Origin: Epiperipatus broadwayi
Taxonomy: Eukaryota > Onychophora > Udeonychophora > Euonychophora > Peripatidae
Assembly (NCBI GenBank): GCA_028023455.1
Contig: JAQFVV010006293.1
Span: 2,741,844-2,805,843 of the forward strand
Reading direction: 5' to 3'
Length of the DNA stretch: 64,000 nucleotides
A program made the translations under genes and the position numbers. Shown one piece after another: positions 12,041 through 21,928 of the stretch; position 1 is the stretch's first letter; every line of letters begins with the position of its first letter. The notes below the pieces were generated by a model. The model was not told where the DNA came from. It was given only the letters and a program-made list of their open reading frames with translations, and ran no database searches.

Positions 12041-12263
12041 GCTGATGCATTTATTTTCAACTAATTTACATATATCAGCATATTTTAGCATAAAACAACA
12101 CGCTATGCTTATTCTTTGTTGCCCATGATTATGAGAGCTAAGTTCTCTTGAAAGCGCTCGGGCATTATTCTTCAGATATTATAATTATTTTGACTTTATA
12201 ATATATTGTTATTTAATCCTGATGAAGCTCGGTTGTTGTGCGCGTATTTGCGCATTAAAATTA
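12041..12263 (+). repeat. PLE left pLTR
   Basis: Starts GCTGATGCATTTATTTTC and ends GCGCATTAAAATTA. About 97% identical to 14615-14837 by eye. It contains a hammerhead-like fold at 12120-12164 and, near its end, a CTGATGA box followed by a GCGC-loop-GCGC hairpin. Confidence 0.88.
12120..12164 (+). ncRNA. Hammerhead-like fold in left pLTR (variant or decayed)
   Basis: TGCCC pairs with GGGCA as stem I. GAGAG pairs with CTCTT around a 7-nt loop as stem II. Then come GAAA, a palindromic GCGC stem III and UC. The usual 7-nt CUGANGA core is replaced by a longer stretch, AUGAUUAU, before stem II. The layout matches PLE hammerheads but the 5' core does not, so activity is doubtful. Confidence 0.4.
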
Positions 12264-12399
12264 TATACATGTATAGTAAGCACCTGAGTTTAATAATTTC
12301 TTTTTACAATTTTCGTTAGTATGGAGCAAGCAAATAAAGATAAGCAAACATTAAAGGTTTGTATTTCTGTGTGTAAACTACAACAAAGACTCAATTTTT

Positions 12400-13449
12400 T
12401 TGAAAAGATGCAGCGAATTTAAAATATTGCCGAATTTTTGTAATTTAAAAATAAACAAATCAATTTATAATCGATACAAGATTTGCAAACAAGTAAGTTT
12501 TTATCTGCTGAATTTGGTCAAAAGAGGATGTCAGAGTGCTCTGAGGAAACAGATTAAAAGGAAAAATAGAATGGTACAAGATGTATTAATACCTCAGTAT
12601 ATTAGGAATAAATGCGATAAATTAAATATCATAATGCAAAAGAAATTTGAAAAAAAGTTGGCGTTTTTAGCTAATAAGCAAAATATCCAAATTGTAGAAA
12701 AGAAGAACAATGTTTTTGTTAATCTTACAGATAAAACACCAAACGAGGAAATAATAGAGGTACTGCAAAGGCCCTAGATTCGTTGGTAGCAATTGGAGTT
12801 TCCCGAAGTTTGAATTAATAGCTGATATTGAAGCGGGTTTGAATAACAACCCAAATAAAGATATGTACGTAACGTAGATTGCCAAGACCATACACCAGAA
12901 TACACTCAAGAATACAAATAACTGGAATACAAAAATTAGCGCACACTAAGAAATTTTTAGATACTGAACGAATAGTCTGCATGAAGGAAGATAAGGGCCA
13001 GAGATTTGTGCTTATGAGTAGAGAAAATTTTAACTTCAAAGTTAACCAGCAAATTGAAAAACTGCAATTCAAAAGAATAGCTAGTTTCAATAATAACTTG
13101 AACAGGGACAAATTTATTGCCTCTATTCTCAAGACACATTTTAACAAAGCTATATCAAAAATGGAGTATTATAAACTATATCCTTCTGCCACTATTCTAC
13201 CACGGATTTTTGCAAATGCAAAAAATGCACAAACCCAATGTTCCTTTACGCTTAATGCTGGATTTTGGGGGTGCACATTATTTTAGCACAGCTAAATTAA
13301 TAAATCGTTGGCTGATTGACAGTATTGGATTTGGAAGATATACTATCAAATCTTCATTTGAATTTGTAGCCAGAATTAAGGACAAAATTCTAAACCCAGA
13401 AACTAAAATTGCAGTGCTTGATGTCACTGAGTTATACGGGATCAATTAA
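12400..13449 (+). pseudogene. PLE RT N-terminal half, frameshifted
   Basis: Three overlapping frames carry one Penelope-type protein. 12400-12777 is a basic, coiled N-terminal part ending near LQRP. 12879-13286 includes CMKEDKGQRFVLM, the counterpart of the RKADKGG box upstream of Penelope RT, and LYPSAT. 13190-13449 includes MHKPNVPLRLM, the KIHKPN/PLRP-like box, and AVLDVTELYG at the motif A position. A conventional PLE would read through all three. At least two frame changes, plus the stop at 13449, separate this from the 13558 frame. Confidence 0.75.
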
Positions 13450-13557
13450 TAGAAATAGGTCCATTGATATAGTAAAAGAAGAGCTTATGAACAACGACGT
13501 GGATCAAAAAAGATAGCTTTCATAATTGATTTCTTAAAATGGCTTAACAACAACATT

Positions 13558-14613
13558 GTGGCAACATTCAATAATCAATGTTACCAAATGAACGATGGAT
13601 GGCCGATGGGATTACCCATGAGCGGTATCATCTCAAGTATCGTACTTAATTATTTTGAAAAAAGTATTGTTCCTAAATACGAACAAACACTTAAGTTAAT
13701 TGTATACACAAGATACGTTGACGACCTTTTCATCGCTTTTACTGAAGAAATTATAGATAAAATTAAACAGGACATACAAGACAGTACGCAGCTGAAGCTA
13801 AACACAGAAATGGAAGATCATGAAGGGAAAACTAAATACTTGGATATGTATGTGCAAAGAGAAGATCAAAGACTAAATTATACAATGATTATAAAACCAA
13901 TAGAAAAAAGAGGCAATATTCAACCTACTTCAAACACGCCTTCTATTCATAAATTAGCTGGTTTAGCAACTTTCTTGCATAGGAATGAGCAACTTTGCAG
14001 ATTTGAATCGGACAAAAGAGCAAACTTAATCTTATATAGAAATGATTTATTAGATTTCGGCTTCAAGCATTACACAATTGATAGGAAGATTAGACAATTT
14101 TACAGTAAATTAAACAGCAATGTTATTAAGCAGCAGAAAAATAGAATTTTGTTACCATATATTGCAACTACCCATAGAAAGTTTTACTCAGTGTTTAATA
14201 AAGAATTTCAACTAAGCTTTCATACACCCCCTAATACAAATAGAATTATTAATAACACCAAAGACATTATAACACCCAACAACACCTCTCAAGCCGTATA
14301 TAATATTTCATGTCCAGAAAATAACTGCATGGCATCATACTATGGGGAAACGAAAGCAACTCTTTCTACAAGACTATCCCAGCACAAATATTCTTACAAT
14401 AAGGCCCAAGTAGACCCAAATTGCAACTCAATATTTGCAATACATCAGAAATCAGCTGGCCATGCATGTGAACCTAAAAATGCAAGAATAGTTTGCAGGG
14501 AGAGAAATGACATTAAGAGAAAAGTTAAAGAAGCATGTTTTATTGCTATTGATGATAAGGCTATGAATAGGAAAGATGCGTGTTACAAAATCTCTAGGAA
14601 ATGGATCATTTAG
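13558..14613 (+). CDS. PLE RT C-terminal half with GIY-YIG endonuclease domain
   Basis: An open frame of 351 codons whose first codon is not a real start; it continues the RT from upstream. Residues 14-25 (DGWPMGLPMSGI) are motif B, and residues 50-57 (TRYVDDLF) are motif C with both catalytic aspartates kept. The thumb region follows to about residue 215. From residue 246 a Cys-containing segment (SCPENNCMASYYGET) leads into the GIY-YIG nuclease, with SYYGET in the GIY position and LSTRLSQHK carrying the Arg and His of the domain. A second conserved block follows around the HQKSAGHA segment. The stop falls two bases before the right pLTR. In Penelope elements RT and GIY-YIG act together in target-primed insertion. 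This half looks intact; the element as a whole does not. Confidence 0.87.
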   Translation: MATFNNQCYQMNDGWPMGLPMSGIISSIVLNYFEKSIVPKYEQTLKLIVYTRYVDDLFIAFTEEIIDKIKQDIQDSTQLKLNTEMEDHEGKTKYLDMYVQREDQRLNYTMIIKPIEKRGNIQPTSNTPSIHKLAGLATFLHRNEQLCRFESDKRANLILYRNDLLDFGFKHYTIDRKIRQFYSKLNSNVIKQQKNRILLPYIATTHRKFYSVFNKEFQLSFHTPPNTNRIINNTKDIITPNNTSQAVYNISCPENNCMASYYGETKATLSTRLSQHKYSYNKAQVDPNCNSIFAIHQKSAGHACEPKNARIVCRERNDIKRKVKEACFIAIDDKAMNRKDACYKISRKWII

Positions 14614-14614
14614 A

Positions 14615-14837
14615 GCTGACGCATTTATTTTCAACTAATTTACATATATCAGCATATTTTAGCGTATACCAACATGCTATGCTTATTCTTTGTTGCCCAT
14701 GATTATGAGAGCTAAGTTCTCTTGAAAGCGCTCGGGCATTATTCTTTAGATATTATAATTATTTTGACTTTATAATATATTGTTATTTAATCCTGATGAA
14801 GCTCGGTTGTTGTGCGCGTATTTGCGCATTAAAATTA
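14615..14837 (+). repeat. PLE right pLTR
   Basis: Direct repeat of 12041-12263 with about six substitutions, four of them clustered near 14664-14676. It carries the same hammerhead-like segment and the same terminal CTGATGA/GCGC hairpin region. Confidence 0.88.
14694..14738 (+). ncRNA. Hammerhead-like fold in right pLTR (variant or decayed)
   Basis: Identical to the left pLTR copy through stem I TGCCC/GGGCA, stem II GAGAG/CTCTT, GAAA, GCGC and UC, with the same non-standard 5' core. Exact retention in both pLTRs suggests the variant core predates the insertion. Confidence 0.4.
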
Positions 14838-15190
14838 AATACAGAATATTACAAAAAGAGCACCCACAGGACTATATACATTAATTGAAAAATTGCATAA
14901 AGCAATCATTAATACAGTTGACAATGAAGATAATAAAAACCAAACTATAGCACTTAAAAAACACAATTTAGCAAAAAAAAAAAAAAAATTAAAAGAATAT
15001 ATAGCATTAAAGAAAAGCAAATTATATCTCAAATGCATGTATGAACAGATCAATACATTAGATGGCGCCTTAGTCAGCCACCTAAATATAGAATTCCAAC
15101 AGCAATAACACTAAATAATAAAATAATAAGTGACAAATTCATGCTAAATACAATATACAATTACTTTTTAAAAAATTACAGTCATGTGAG
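14838..15190 (+). pseudogene. LINE ORF2 relic continued after the PLE
   Basis: Resumes the frame cut at 12040: Gln-Asn-Ile-Thr-Lys then an amphipathic Lys-rich stretch through KKSKLYLKCMYEQINT, matching the linker KRSKVFLASRHAW of the intact ORF2 near 41130. An A-run of about 15 near 14973 may hide a frame change. After about 15190 LINE similarity is lost, so this copy is truncated before the RT catalytic motifs. Confidence 0.6.
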
Positions 15191-16287
15191 TGAAATTCCT
15201 TGAATATGTAAAAAATATATTTCCAAGAAAAGACTTAATTTTATTTTTATACCCAATATACTGTTAAGAAGACAGCAGATTTTATTGAACTAATATACTC
15301 TTATCCAAACATGGGGCAAATATGATAACATTGGCTTTTGAGATTTTAGATTAACAGTATTGATCAATTCTAAATAAATGTCTTACTTGTCATATGTTAA
15401 TAAATACTGAACTCAAAAATATTGGGACATTATTTTTCAGGACTTTTAGCTTGCTAAATTTTGTTATTATTTCCATGTTTTGCTTGAAGGTCACATTTAT
15501 CCTTCAGACTCATTTCAAAATATTATTTGTGATTATTTTTATCACTTTGAAATATTATGTGGTTTCTTTCCCACTAACATCATTAATTTGAATAATATAT
15601 ATATATATAAATTTCCATGCCTTAATATATATATATATATTAAGGCATGGAAATTTATCATACTCAGGATAACCTTTCTTTTTTATTATTTGAATATCTA
15701 AGTCTCATTTTTGTCAAGCAAGTAACATTTTTTTCTTCTTCTTCTTAAATCTATTTTAAATTTTAATGATCTGTCATATAAAAAGAAAGATGATTCCTTT
15801 TGCTTTAGTTTCAATATTTTTTTTTATATTTGTATTTTCGCATTTAGTTCTAAGTTTTACTTATGTTAATATTTTATTAGCAGGATATATATTGAACCTG
15901 ATTGAAATCCGATTAAGTTTTTAATTTTCACTAAACTTAATTTTTGTTAAATCTTATTTAATGTTTAAATTTTTATTATCATTTAAAAAAAAAAAAAGAA
16001 TACGTGTATCAAAATACATTCAGTGTTATCGATTTATTTTAAAATAATTTTCTTAGACCGCTTGTTTTTACTTTAAATCAATTAATTAAAAAACAAGCAA
16101 CCTAGCTAATTACATTCTTGGGGCTTTTATTTTAATAGCGGAGATTTGATTTTTATGCAGTTGTTTTCATTTCAATAATCCCTGGGTAGAATTCCTAGAT
16201 TAGATTGAGCGGGAGATTAATATTTGCCCTGCCTAAGGCGTAGAAATTGGACAACAAGGAAAGTGTTTCGCAGGAAAATGGAGCAAC
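15191..16287. other. Non-coding AT-rich stretch
   Basis: I see no coding frame with family motifs. It contains the palindrome at 15609-15656 and a T-rich block with TTCTTC repeats near 15730. The whole stretch is repeated at 20800-21894. Confidence 0.5.
15609..15656. repeat. Perfect long palindrome
   Basis: Arms AAATTTCCATGCCTTAATAT and its reverse complement flank an AT alternation, giving a 48-bp potential cruciform. The same palindrome is present in copy 2 at 21216-21263. Confidence 0.9.
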
Positions 16288-16288
16288 G

Positions 16289-16321
16289 TATAAATAGCCC
16301 CGAAAATTTGGAGTGTCAGTT
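16289..16321 (+). promoter_or_regulatory. Pol II core promoter-like TATA and Inr
   Basis: TATAAATAG at 16289-16297 lies 29 bp upstream of the A in TCAGTT (16316-16321), which fits the arthropod-type Inr TCAKTY. Downstream are a candidate 5' splice site AAAG/GTAACT near 16640 and candidate 3' splice sites ending CCGCAG (17029) and TTACAG (17138). It could serve an LTR or a non-coding or host transcript; no protein is recognisable. Confidence 0.5.
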
Positions 16322-17715
16322 AATTCATTATTCATAACTAGACAAGCTGTTTCTAAAGTGAAAGTTTATATCAGCACGGACATTTAAATTCTTAAAGGAC
16401 ATCAGCTGTTATTAAATACTTTTGCTTGCAACAAGATGAAAAATTCTATACGTGTTGTCAAAACCCGAATGGCTTGCTAACTCAACAAAAGATGGATCCC
16501 TGACTTCCAAATTTGCTCCAGTAATGACTTAAACACCTACAAGAAGTTGGAACCTCATTACACCTACCTTGCCATGGTCGAAGAACCTGAGAATGAACTT
16601 AAGTAAAAGTGCGCACTCTATGTGAACATTGCTTTACCGAAAGGTAACTATTTTTCCTTATTATTCTTCCCAGGGTAAATTAATTCTCAGTAAATCTCTA
16701 CTCAGTCTAATCATAAATATGTATTCATAAGCTTAAGTAATTTATATAGCCTCATATTTAATATTTGCTGTGTTTTCTAATATTTTGTAGTGTGTCTTGG
16801 AATCTTAGTTTTAAGATTCCAAGTTGCTTTCAATTTTTGTTTATTGGAGAGTGACGAGTGAGTTTTCTATTTTTATGTATTTTTATAAATGCTTTGGCAG
16901 TCGTGCCTTTTAAATGCTTACCTGTAATTATGTTAAGATTCAATAATTAATTTTAAACTCTATATGTGCCCTATTGCTAAACCTCCAAAATCTTTTGGCT
17001 GATGACTTTATTGTCTAATTTTCCGCAGGTGGGGATTTTGTTTCTTATATCTCTGAAGGCGGAAATTAGAATTGTTTTCTTTGTAATTTTATAAGTCGTT
17101 AGAAGGAAGATAATATTTATCCCTTTTTAAATTACAGGTGTGCAATACCTTCATTCTGCTAAAGTGTTTACAACTTTAAATGTTTTCGTACTCATGTTCA
17201 CTCTCCGATAGATTTATTTTTGTATTTATTATGTATGCTTTAAATTTATCAGAGCGTGTACTCAGAATTTGTTTGTAATTCATTTTCTTTTCTTTAATTG
17301 CTGGGGCAGACGTAACTGTTTTTCTAATTATTTGCTTGTCTCCTATTGAGACCTTTTCTTATTAATTTTAAAGTAATTTTCGCCAATCGTTTGGCTGGGA
17401 TTCACCAGTTTTTAATTGTTTTACTTCCTTTCAATCTTATTTTTTCGGTTGTTCTTGAGGTGGATCAATCACCGTTATTTTAAACATAGTAATAAGTGCA
17501 GTTTTTACCGATATAAGGACATTCAAGGTCTGACCATGTTTAGATTCGAAAAGCTCATCGGCACTGGCTTCTTTGATCTATTTCAAGGATGTATTGTTTG
17601 AATATCTGAAAATGAGAACTAATGTTAAGATGAATCCTCGGCTGAATGAAATTTGATTCCTCCCTTTTAAATTTGTTTATTAGAGAATCAGTAGATCTGC
17701 CAGAGCATTGCATTT
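16322..17715 (+). other. Transcript-like non-coding segment, candidate long LTR or leader
   Basis: Base composition is more balanced than its surroundings, with splice-like signals but no long frame. A short run of codons near 16527-16603 (NTYKKLEPHYTYLAMVEE) and one at 17416-17601 have no recognised family. The matching segment in copy 2 continues beyond the gap to a poly(A) signal at 23394-23399. I cannot decide between an LTR, a leader exon and a dispersed repeat. Confidence 0.35.
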
Positions 17716-18215
17716 NNNNNNNNNNNNNNNNNNNNNNNNNNNNNNNNNNNNNNNNNNNNNNNNNNNNNNNNNNNNNNNNNNNNNNNNNNNNNNNNNNNNN
17801 NNNNNNNNNNNNNNNNNNNNNNNNNNNNNNNNNNNNNNNNNNNNNNNNNNNNNNNNNNNNNNNNNNNNNNNNNNNNNNNNNNNNNNNNNNNNNNNNNNNN
17901 NNNNNNNNNNNNNNNNNNNNNNNNNNNNNNNNNNNNNNNNNNNNNNNNNNNNNNNNNNNNNNNNNNNNNNNNNNNNNNNNNNNNNNNNNNNNNNNNNNNN
18001 NNNNNNNNNNNNNNNNNNNNNNNNNNNNNNNNNNNNNNNNNNNNNNNNNNNNNNNNNNNNNNNNNNNNNNNNNNNNNNNNNNNNNNNNNNNNNNNNNNNN
18101 NNNNNNNNNNNNNNNNNNNNNNNNNNNNNNNNNNNNNNNNNNNNNNNNNNNNNNNNNNNNNNNNNNNNNNNNNNNNNNNNNNNNNNNNNNNNNNNNNNNN
18201 NNNNNNNNNNNNNNN
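17716..18215. other. Assembly gap of exactly 500 N
   Basis: All bases are N. The left contig ends within sequence that recurs at 23317, and the right contig begins within sequence already seen at 9813. The 500-N length is probably a placeholder. Confidence 1.
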
Positions 18216-18892
18216 AAATAATAGGAAAATGAATGAAAATATTAATTTTGAATAAGACATCAAACCGGACATGATAGATGCTGACGCCATTCATTGACTA
18301 AGTACCAAATTTGAACTTGAAATTAAAAAATTCAGGCAGATCCAAGAGAGGCAGGAAACAATATTAACATAGATGAGAGTGATAGTGAATCCCTTCACTC
18401 ACAAAAATATCAGTAGAAAGGTAAAATTAAGGGGGGAGAAGATTCTGACTTCTATGATTTCACAGAGGAAGAAGAAATAACATCAAGTCAGAGAAGTATA
18501 CTATGTTCACATTGTATAAAAATATTAAAAGTGAGAGTCATACAGAGTTAAAACAATTAATTAATAAAAGTGAAATATAACTAATTAAAGTAAAAAGATT
18601 ATGATAATCTTTTTAAAATTTACAGGTTAACAAGTACTTTTATTATGACTCCTTATTTTGACTATTTATAGTCTCTGCCAAAAGTCTTATGCAATTTTTA
18701 CATTGCTAAGACTACTAATATATGGTATGGCTGAAGAATCTATCAGCCCCATATAGCTATTTGAGTTGGATAGCTGGGTTTGAAGACATGTAGATGTCTG
18801 AAAATTTCAGATTTTCCACTCAATAGATAACTTTAGCTAAGTGCTTAGCTTTGGGTTGGTATTCTTTAGATCTAGTGTCAACCTACCATGAC

Positions 18893-18935
18893 ACCTCTCT
18901 GAGGAGTGCCAAAGCATGAAACCATGGTCAGGGGT
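18893..18935 (+). ncRNA. Hammerhead ribozyme, family B, copy 2
   Basis: ACCTCT/AGGGGT, CTGAGGA, GTGC-CAAA-GCAT, GAAA, CCATGG, UC. Same as 10492-10534. Confidence 0.8.
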
Positions 18936-19329
18936 TTAGGGAGGGGTTCCTGACAGAGATATTTTAAGTGCTGGCTCTGGTTAAGATTTATCCATAAAGT
19001 TTGTAGAGTAATTGGCAATCCTCACTGTTTATAACTTACAAGCTTAAGAGATAGGGTCATGTGATCTATGAATTGATCTATGACCTCTTATTTTTGACTA
19101 TTTATAGTCTCTGCCAAAAGTCTTATGCAATTTTTACATTGCTAAGACTACTAATATATGGATATGGCTGAAGATCTATCAGCCCCTATATAGCTATTTG
19201 AGTTAGATAGCTGGGTTCTGAAGACATGTAGATGTCTGAAAATTTCAGAGTTCCACTCAATAGATAACTTTAGCTAAGTGCTTAGCTTTGGGTTGGTATT
19301 TTAGATCTAGTGTCTGAACCTACCCTGAC

Positions 19330-19367
19330 ACCTCTGAGGGTGCCAAACACGAAACCTGGTCAGGGTT
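19330..19367 (+). ncRNA. Hammerhead ribozyme, family B, deletion-damaged
   Basis: Corresponds to 10927-10969 but has lost bases in stem I, core, stem II and stem III (CCATGG reduced to CCTGG). Since copy 1 is perfect, the losses are more likely sequence errors than true mutations. Confidence 0.5.
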
Positions 19368-19526
19368 TGGGGAGGGGTTCCTGACGAGAGATATTTTAAG
19401 TGCTGGCTCTGGCTAAGCATTTATCATAAAGCTTTATGTAGAGGAATTGGCAATCCTCACTGTTTATATATAAGTGATAATATTAAATAAGGTAGATAGA
19501 AAAATTATATTAGAAATATTAAGAGT

Positions 19527-20797
19527 GAAATTTAAAGTTTGTTCTGCTTCAATATATAGGAGACTTAAACGCTATAAAAAAAAAATCTCAATTAAAAAAT
19601 GGCATAAAATAATACAGCCACATGTATTAGGCATATATTAGAAACAAAAATATATAATGGGTCCACAACTAACGCAGCACATAACACAAATAATCTAGGC
19701 TTTATAACCTTTTTACAGACCCTTTTTCACCATTAACAGATATTTAAAATAAAGTTAAATTTTTCTAAAGACATTCAATATCTCATATTAGATGATGGAA
19801 ATAGTCCTATATAAAAATACAAGTAAAACACCATCATCACAAACCTTCAGGAAAACAACCCATTTTCAAGTTTCAAACTACTATATATGGATGCAACATG
19901 TAATAATTATAACCTTCTTACATCTATCAAATGCAATAAATATAACGTATGTATACATTCCATTTAACACAAAAATGACCACCACAATTATATAAATTAT
20001 AAATACTAGGTTATCAACTTCACCTTTATTCATCTTTACTACTGGAGATTTCAATATGACAATAAATTCTATAAAGAAATAGCTTCATATGATCACTTAC
20101 GCCTTTAGTCAGTGGTGAGGGATTTCTTTCTGATGGGGCCATCTCATTCAACAATGGTAGATTTACATCGATTGATTTAATGTTCTACTCACTTCACTTC
20201 ATCACATGATCAATCTCTCAATAATTAATACTCCCATGTCAGACCATGCTGCATTGATGATTGATTTGAAACCTTGAATTCATTGCACAAAAGTATTTTA
20301 ACACGGGAAAACATGAGGAGTTCTCCCATCACAAACAACAGAATTCCTATATTCTGAAATATATATACATCTTAATAAAATTAAAAAACTAAAAACTGAT
20401 CCTGTGCAAGCATGGTTAACATTTATAAACATTATTTCTCATACAATACAGAATATTACAAAAAGAGCACCCACAGGACTATATACATTAATTGAAAAAT
20501 TGCATAAAGCAATCATTAATACAGTTGACAATGAAGATAATAAAAACCAAACTATAGCACTTAAAAAACACAATTTAGCAAAAAAAAAAAAAAAATTAAA
20601 AGAATATATAGCATTAAAGAAAAGCAAATTATATCTCAAATGCATGTATGAACAGATCAATACATTAGATGGCGCCTTAGTCAGCCACCTAAATATAGAA
20701 TTCCAACAGCAATAACACTAAATAATAAAATAATAAGTGACAAATTCATGCTAAATACAATATACAATTACTTTTTAAAAAATTACAGTCATGTGAG
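19527..20797 (+). pseudogene. LINE ORF2 endonuclease and linker relic, copy 2
   Basis: Carries the same endonuclease end and the Lys-rich linker as 11122-12036 plus 14838-15190, here continuous because no PLE is inserted. At 20404-20715 a 103-codon frame runs straight across the empty site (ISHTIQNITKRAPTG), confirming that the PLE split one ORF. Confidence 0.65.
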
Positions 20798-21215
20798 TGA
20801 AATTCCTTGAATATGTAAAAAATATATTTCCAAGAAAAGACTTAATTTTATTTTTATACCCAATATACTGTTAAGAAGACAGCAGATTTTATTGAACTAA
20901 TATACTCTTATCCAAACATGGGGCAAATATGATAACATTGGCTTTTGAGATTTTAGATTAACAGTATTGATCAATTCTAAATAAATGTCTTACTTGTCAT
21001 ATGTTAATAAATACTGAACTCAAAAATATTGGGACATTATTTTTCAGGACTTTTAGCTTGCTAAATTTTGTTATTATTTCCATGTTTTGCTTGAAGGTCA
21101 CATTTATCCTTCAGACTCATTTCAAAATATTATTTGTGATTATTTTTATCACTTTGAAATATTATGTGGTTTCTTTCCCACTAACATCATTAATTTGAAT
21201 AATATATATATATAT

Positions 21216-21263
21216 AAATTTCCATGCCTTAATATATATATATATATTAAGGCATGGAAATTT
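21216..21263. repeat. Long palindrome, copy 2
   Basis: Same AAATTTCCATGCC...GGCATGGAAATTT palindrome as 15609-15656. Confidence 0.9.
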
Positions 21264-21895
21264 ATCATACTCAGGATAACCTTTCTTTTTTATTATTTGA
21301 ATATCTAAGTCTCATTTTTGTCAAGCAAGTAACATTTTTTTCTTCTTCTTCTTAAATCTATTTTAAATTTTAATGATCTGTCATATAAAAAGAAAGATGA
21401 TTCCTTTTGCTTTAGTTTCAATATTTTTTTTTATATTTGTATTTTCGCATTTAGTTCTAAGTTTTACTTATGTTAATATTTTATTAGCAGGATATATATT
21501 GAACCTGATTGAAATCCGATTAAGTTTTTAATTTTCACTAAACTTAATTTTTGTTAAATCTTATTTAATGTTTAAATTTTTATTATCATTTAAAAAAAAA
21601 AAAAGAATACGTGTATCAAAATACATTCAGTGTTATCGATTTATTTTAAAATAATTTTCTTAGACCGCTTGTTTTTACTTTAAATCAATTAATTAAAAAA
21701 CAAGCAACCTAGCTAATTACATTCTTGGGGCTTTTATTTTAATAGCGGAGATTTGATTTTTATGCAGTTGTTTTCATTTCAATAATCCCTGGGTAGAATT
21801 CCTAGATTAGATTGAGCGGGAGATTAATATTTGCCCTGCCTAAGGCGTAGAAATTGGACAACAAGGAAAGTGTTTCGCAGGAAAATGGAGCAACG

Positions 21896-21928
21896 TATAA
21901 ATAGCCCCGAAAATTTGGAGTGTCAGTT
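21896..21928 (+). promoter_or_regulatory. TATA/Inr promoter-like site, copy 2
   Basis: TATAAATAG at 21896-21904 and TCAGTT at 21923-21928, the same spacing as at 16289. Here the downstream sequence is continuous across the place where copy 1 meets the gap. Confidence 0.5.

Larger units (their letters stand above)
12041..14837 (+). mobile_element. Penelope-like element with pLTRs and GIY-YIG ORF
   Basis: This 2797-bp element is bounded by two 223-bp direct repeats and flanked by AATA at 12037-12040 and 14838-14841. The second copy of this locus at 20445-20448 has a single AATA and no element, so it is a natural empty site that proves the boundaries. Between the repeats lies a Penelope-type RT ORF with a C-terminal GIY-YIG domain. 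Frame breaks near 12776, 13270 and 13449 disrupt the RT N-terminal half. The pLTRs differ at about 6 of 223 positions, so the insertion is not fresh but is younger than its LINE host. Confidence 0.88.
18647..19468 (+). mobile_element. Retrozyme-like dimer, family B, second copy
   Basis: Same two-unit structure as 10248-11067, at the same place between LINE ORF1 and ORF2. Many small indels relative to copy 1 look like consensus error rather than evolution. Confidence 0.7.

Noticed and set aside
16995-17010. CTGATGA near 17000 as a ribozyme
   Set aside because: No stems or GAAA follow.
17646-18294. Four open frames of 170-200 codons on both strands
   Set aside because: They are made of the N gap.
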